A stretch of 64,000 bases of DNA from Longirhabdus pacifica. GTDB lineage: Bacteria; Bacillota; Bacilli; Paenibacillales; DSM-105158. Of the stretch, positions 61,162 to 64,000 are shown one piece after another. The notes under the pieces were generated by a model, which was not told where the DNA came from, did no database searches, and saw only the letters and a program-made list of their open reading frames with translations. Location: contig NZ_QXJP01000008.1 of the NCBI RefSeq assembly GCF_004115085.1, positions 1 to 64,000 on the forward strand, read 5' to 3'. The number at the start of each line of letters is the position of its first letter. Positions within the stretch are counted from its first letter, which is position 1. The position numbers and the translations under genes are program-made.

Positions 61162-61578
61162 GAAGTGATCAAATTTTTGATCTTGGTCTGACAATATGCT
61201 TTGTAATGATTCGTCCATTTCATCTTCTTCCTCTGTCGATGTTGCTTTTTTGCTTTCAGTGTCCTTAGTCATCTCATCGTGAATGATATCTTCATTGACG
61301 ATATGAGCTGGAATAGATATAAATTCTTCTCCGAATTCGTATGCCATGGAGAAAATTTCTAAATCATTATATTTGCTGCTCGTAATTAATTCCCCACCAT
61401 GCATAAAAGCAATTTCTAGAGCAGATGTTAAGTCACATTTATCAATATGAATCTTAAGAGAAGGTTGTTCTGTATCTGTAAACATCACAGGACTATATCC
61501 TAAATCATTATACGTGTCCCAAGCTAATTTTGCTTGATTGCCATCTTGAAATTGGAATACGATAGAAGCTGGTTCCAA
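61141..61578 (-). CDS. unknown acidic protein next to cotA
   Basis: The protein is 145 residues from a TTG at 61578, which has AAGGAGG eight bases upstream; longer frames lack that feature. EPASIVFQFQDGNQAKLAWDTYNDLGYSPVMF looks like a ferredoxin-like alpha/beta fold (general-stress-type or YhfH-like domains share this look), followed by a very acidic tail (KDTESKKATSTEEEDEMDES). I do not recognise a family. It lies 110 bp after cotA on the same strand. Confidence 0.6.
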   Translation of the reverse strand: MEPASIVFQFQDGNQAKLAWDTYNDLGYSPVMFTDTEQPSLKIHIDKCDLTSALEIAFMHGGELITSSKYNDLEIFSMAYEFGEEFISIPAHIVNEDIIHDEMTKDTESKKATSTEEEDEMDESLQSILSDQDQKFDHFSADVRA

Positions 61579-61687
61579 CTGAATATCCTCCTTTATCATG
61601 GTAATGGTAGTGTAACCACAATAATTGAAGTTATTCTGTCTCCTTTTAGCAGTAAACTTTTCATGACATGCCAAGGTTAGCTTACAT

Positions 61688-63325
61688 CTATTTCATGACA
61701 CGCTTTACCTTGCTTATAGTTCTCACTACCGTATTGATGAAGTAAAATGGGTTAGCAAAACGAAACTTAGGGACCACATCATATGGCCTCATCATTTCAT
61801 TATCTTCGTGTTCTAACATGTGACAATGCCACACATACCTACCACTATATGGAGTAAATTTCGTTATCACCCTCACTTCCTCTCCTGGATTAGCAGCTAC
61901 GACGTCTTTCCACCCTCTCTCATATATCAGCGGACGTTGTTTATCACCGGTATACGTGACCTCTCCTGTTGCAAGGTATTGCTCTTTATCAAAACGTTGC
62001 CGACTCAACAGTAAAAATTTTACAAGATGAATATGTATAGGGTGTGTATCTTCTGATATATTTATAAACTTCCAAATTTCTATGCTATGTAGTTTAGGCT
62101 TTTCTGTTACTGGCTGGCTCCACGTCGTTTTATTCAACAACATATAAGGTCTTCCGTACTCATCTTTTTCTTCGGATAGTAATAATGCCCTTTCTTTTAC
62201 AGCATCTTCTTCTTTCCATTTGTCGTAAGGATACTGTAGGAATAAAGGTTTGGCATCATGCACTGCCTGCTCTTTTGCAAATTGACTAGAGATCTGTTTA
62301 CTGGTCACTCTAAATTGCATCACATAACGAGTATATTCATTTACTTCATCCCCAGATGGATAAGGGGCTCTTGCACTATTGAGGAGATTTATTCTTCTTT
62401 GACTGCTGTGGGAAAAATCAATGATAACATCGATCCTCTCTGCTGGTGCTAGCAAAAACTTTTTCACCTTTACTGAACGCTCTAATAAACCTTGATCCGT
62501 TCCTATCACTTCAAAAGACTGCCCATTGTCTAAACTTAATTCAAAAAAACGGGCATTTGCAGCGTTTAATATTCTAAATCGATACTTTTTCTTTTCGACA
62601 TTCAAATAAGGGTATGCCTTGCCATTCGTAATAATAAAATCTCCAAAAAATTCTCCGAGAATACAAGGAAAAACACCGTACGGATTGGGCGTTGGTTCAG
62701 GAGGATAATACATTTCCCCATTTTCAAAAAAGCATTTATCTTGAATCATTAAGAAAACTTCTTCATTTCCTTTCGGTAGCTGCGCCTTTTTTTCTATTTC
62801 GTCACGGATAATATAAAAACCAGCTAAACCAGCATAGACGTTCAATCGATTGATACCTACCGTATGATCATGATACCAAAGCATCGTCGCTTGCTGAGGA
62901 TTATCATACTCATACACTTTCCTAGTGAAAAATGGTCCTGTTACTTCATAACCGTTCGTATACCATGCATCTGGGTATCCATCGCTATCTGCCCTCGTTA
63001 CCCCACCGTGAACATGCACTACCGTTCTAACCTCAGGTTTATCTTCTTCTGCACCATGAACCGTTTTATCTACAGGTAAAAAATGCTTCAATGGTAATTC
63101 GTTTTTCCATTCCACCTTCACTTTTTCATTACGATTTACCTCAAAATATGGAGCTACATATTGCCCATCATATCCATAAATCGTGCTCGGTCCGAGATCA
63201 CGATGAAATGTATGGTTGCTTTCTAACATCTTTATCTCATATAACGTATTGCCTTTTACTTGCTTAAATGGCTGCTTCTTTTTCGGTCTAGGTAGGGGAT
63301 CCACAAAGCGTGTTAAATGCAACAA
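61688..63325 (-). CDS. cotA: CotA-type multicopper oxidase (laccase / bilirubin oxidase)
   Basis: The protein is 545 residues from a TTG at 63325, six bases after GGAGG. Three cupredoxin domains are present. Copper sites are HVHGG, WYHDH, HPIHIHLV and the final HCHMLEHEDNEMM, which holds the T1 Cys and the axial Met. The absence of a signal peptide and the start RFVDPLPRPKKKQP are as in B. subtilis CotA, a spore coat laccase that gives brown pigment and UV resistance. It is followed in the window by the unknown acidic protein and preceded by copZ, a plausible copper link. Confidence 0.93.
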   Translation of the reverse strand: MLHLTRFVDPLPRPKKKQPFKQVKGNTLYEIKMLESNHTFHRDLGPSTIYGYDGQYVAPYFEVNRNEKVKVEWKNELPLKHFLPVDKTVHGAEEDKPEVRTVVHVHGGVTRADSDGYPDAWYTNGYEVTGPFFTRKVYEYDNPQQATMLWYHDHTVGINRLNVYAGLAGFYIIRDEIEKKAQLPKGNEEVFLMIQDKCFFENGEMYYPPEPTPNPYGVFPCILGEFFGDFIITNGKAYPYLNVEKKKYRFRILNAANARFFELSLDNGQSFEVIGTDQGLLERSVKVKKFLLAPAERIDVIIDFSHSSQRRINLLNSARAPYPSGDEVNEYTRYVMQFRVTSKQISSQFAKEQAVHDAKPLFLQYPYDKWKEEDAVKERALLLSEEKDEYGRPYMLLNKTTWSQPVTEKPKLHSIEIWKFINISEDTHPIHIHLVKFLLLSRQRFDKEQYLATGEVTYTGDKQRPLIYERGWKDVVAANPGEEVRVITKFTPYSGRYVWHCHMLEHEDNEMMRPYDVVPKFRFANPFYFINTVVRTISKVKRVMK

Positions 63326-63412
63326 ACACCACCTCCATGCTGTATCCTATGCAAGAAGTGGTGTTTAATATGAAAATAGTTAGCGTATAGTACATGATGC
63401 TTTATTGTAACT

Positions 63413-63622
63413 TTATCCTACAACATCGTATCCTGCCGCTTCAATGGCTTCTTCCACTTTATCAACGCTAGCGACGACGGTATCCAATGTTACGATAACG
63501 GATTGACTTTCTACGATTCCCTGTACTTCAATAATACCAGAAAGAGAACGTACAGATTGTTCAATAGAACGTGCACAAGTTTCACACATCATCCCTGCTA
63601 CTTTAATTTCAAGTTCCTTCAT
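63413..63622 (-). CDS. copZ: copper chaperone (HMA domain)
   Basis: This 69-residue HMA-domain protein has the metal site MMCETCA (M-x-C-x2-C). ITLDTVVASVDKVEEAIEAAGYDV closes the ferredoxin-like fold. CopZ delivers Cu(I) to CopA. No copA or csoR lies in the window. AGGAGG precedes the ATG. It is about 90 bp upstream of cotA on the same strand and may supply copper to it. Confidence 0.9.
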   Translation of the reverse strand: MKELEIKVAGMMCETCARSIEQSVRSLSGIIEVQGIVESQSVIVTLDTVVASVDKVEEAIEAAGYDVVG

Positions 63623-63706
63623 GCACTGTACCTCCTGTTCCCCTTATTTTTTATTTTACCCGTTGCTGCTTGTAGTCCTCATATCACTTGCTTACTTGAT
63701 TTTGTA

Positions 63707-64000
63707 CTACTTAGCTTCGTACTGTATCGTAAAGAAATTTTTATCTTTTTTCCATTCAAAACCGTCTATTTTTTTTGCAATGGCATCTACTGCAATATAC
63801 GTTTCAAAATCACCTTCATCATACATCACTTCACCGTTATCATATGAAAAAGATAATACCGTATCATTGATGACATATTTGAGTAAATTATTTTTTTCAT
63901 CTAACCATTCTACCTCTGCAGAAAGCAATGTTAATAGCAATGAACTTGGTACATAGAATGTATTATCTTGTTCCACATAATGCGATGTATAGTAAGATGG
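63707..64000 (-). CDS. copper-amine-oxidase N-terminal-like domain protein (5' end outside window)
   Basis: At least 98 C-terminal residues are visible, and the frame is open to base 64000, so the start lies beyond the window; a GTG at 63976 has no ribosome-binding site. DNTFYVPSSLLLTLLSAEVEWLDEKNNLLKYVINDTVLSFSYDNGEVMYDEGDFETYIAVDAIAKKIDGFEWKKDKNFFTIQYEAK shows the paired yvP...l.a.v.W pattern of Cu_amine_oxidN1 domains. Such domains occur in secreted proteins. Confidence 0.7.
   Translation of the reverse strand, partial: PSYYTSHYVEQDNTFYVPSSLLLTLLSAEVEWLDEKNNLLKYVINDTVLSFSYDNGEVMYDEGDFETYIAVDAIAKKIDGFEWKKDKNFFTIQYEAK

Overview
The window is chromosomal DNA from a low-GC, endospore-forming member of the Bacillales (Bacillaceae-like). 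The sequence supports this through a CotA-type laccase, a DUF3905 protein, two textbook sigma-W promoters, a BirA operator, catabolite-repression (cre) sites, strong AGGAGG ribosome-binding sites with frequent TTG/GTG starts, and homologues of B. subtilis YuaF/FloT, YneF, GsaB, SodA, QueG, MutY and AcpS. The species cannot be named from the sequence alone. I see no rRNA, tRNA, CRISPR array or intact insertion sequence.

Layout. 1-2454: a Kelch-plus-fibronectin-III exoprotein running off the left edge. 3000-8240: a two-permease ABC exporter, an LCP wall-polymer ligase and gsaB. 8250-11755: an accessory block on the minus strand, with a leaderless matrixin-like metalloprotease, an unknown leaderless protein, two overlapping small genes resembling a two-subunit sigma factor (SigO/RsoA type), and a BhlA/UviB holin-like gene. 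11901-16864: a biotin operon (bioD-bioB-bioF-bioH-like-bioC) under a BirA operator, with a 90-bp repeat array between bioD and bioB; bioA lies apart at 53 kb. 16945-24523: repeats, a GyrI-like protein, Cys-rich small proteins, a broken methyltransferase, a 27-residue holin-like toxin candidate, a C2H2 zinc finger fused to a papain-like domain, and DUF1700/DUF4097 genes. 24633-30952: two sigma-W envelope-stress units (pspA, DUF4247, DUF350, DUF4178, membrane spermidine synthase; and yuaF-floT). 31220-36784: ddl, an amidase-domain protein and aconitase. 36927-39302: a 791-residue SHAEG-repeat protein with a peptidase G2 domain. 39779-52953: housekeeping and regulatory genes (GNATs, MocR, IclR, two superoxide dismutases, folE, a secreted lipase, queG, signal peptidase, mutY, cytochrome c, acpS). 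53164-64000: bioA, an SGNH hydrolase, nadE, map, bacilliredoxin, sporulation-type small proteins, a flavoprotein, cotA, copZ and a partial gene.

How the parts fit. Biotin synthesis is complete from BioC/BioH-type pimelate chemistry through BioF, BioA, BioD and BioB. The two sigma-W units form an envelope-defence module. The most unusual region is 8.3-11.7 kb: a candidate alternative sigma factor next to a holin-like gene and two exoprotein-like genes without signal peptides, an arrangement that recalls clostridial UviA/UviB and TcdR/TcdE loci. A 126-bp intergenic repeat family (three tandem copies at 17 kb and four dispersed full or partial copies) and a repeat array carrying coupled mini-ORFs inside the biotin operon are further structures that ordinary gene calls do not explain.
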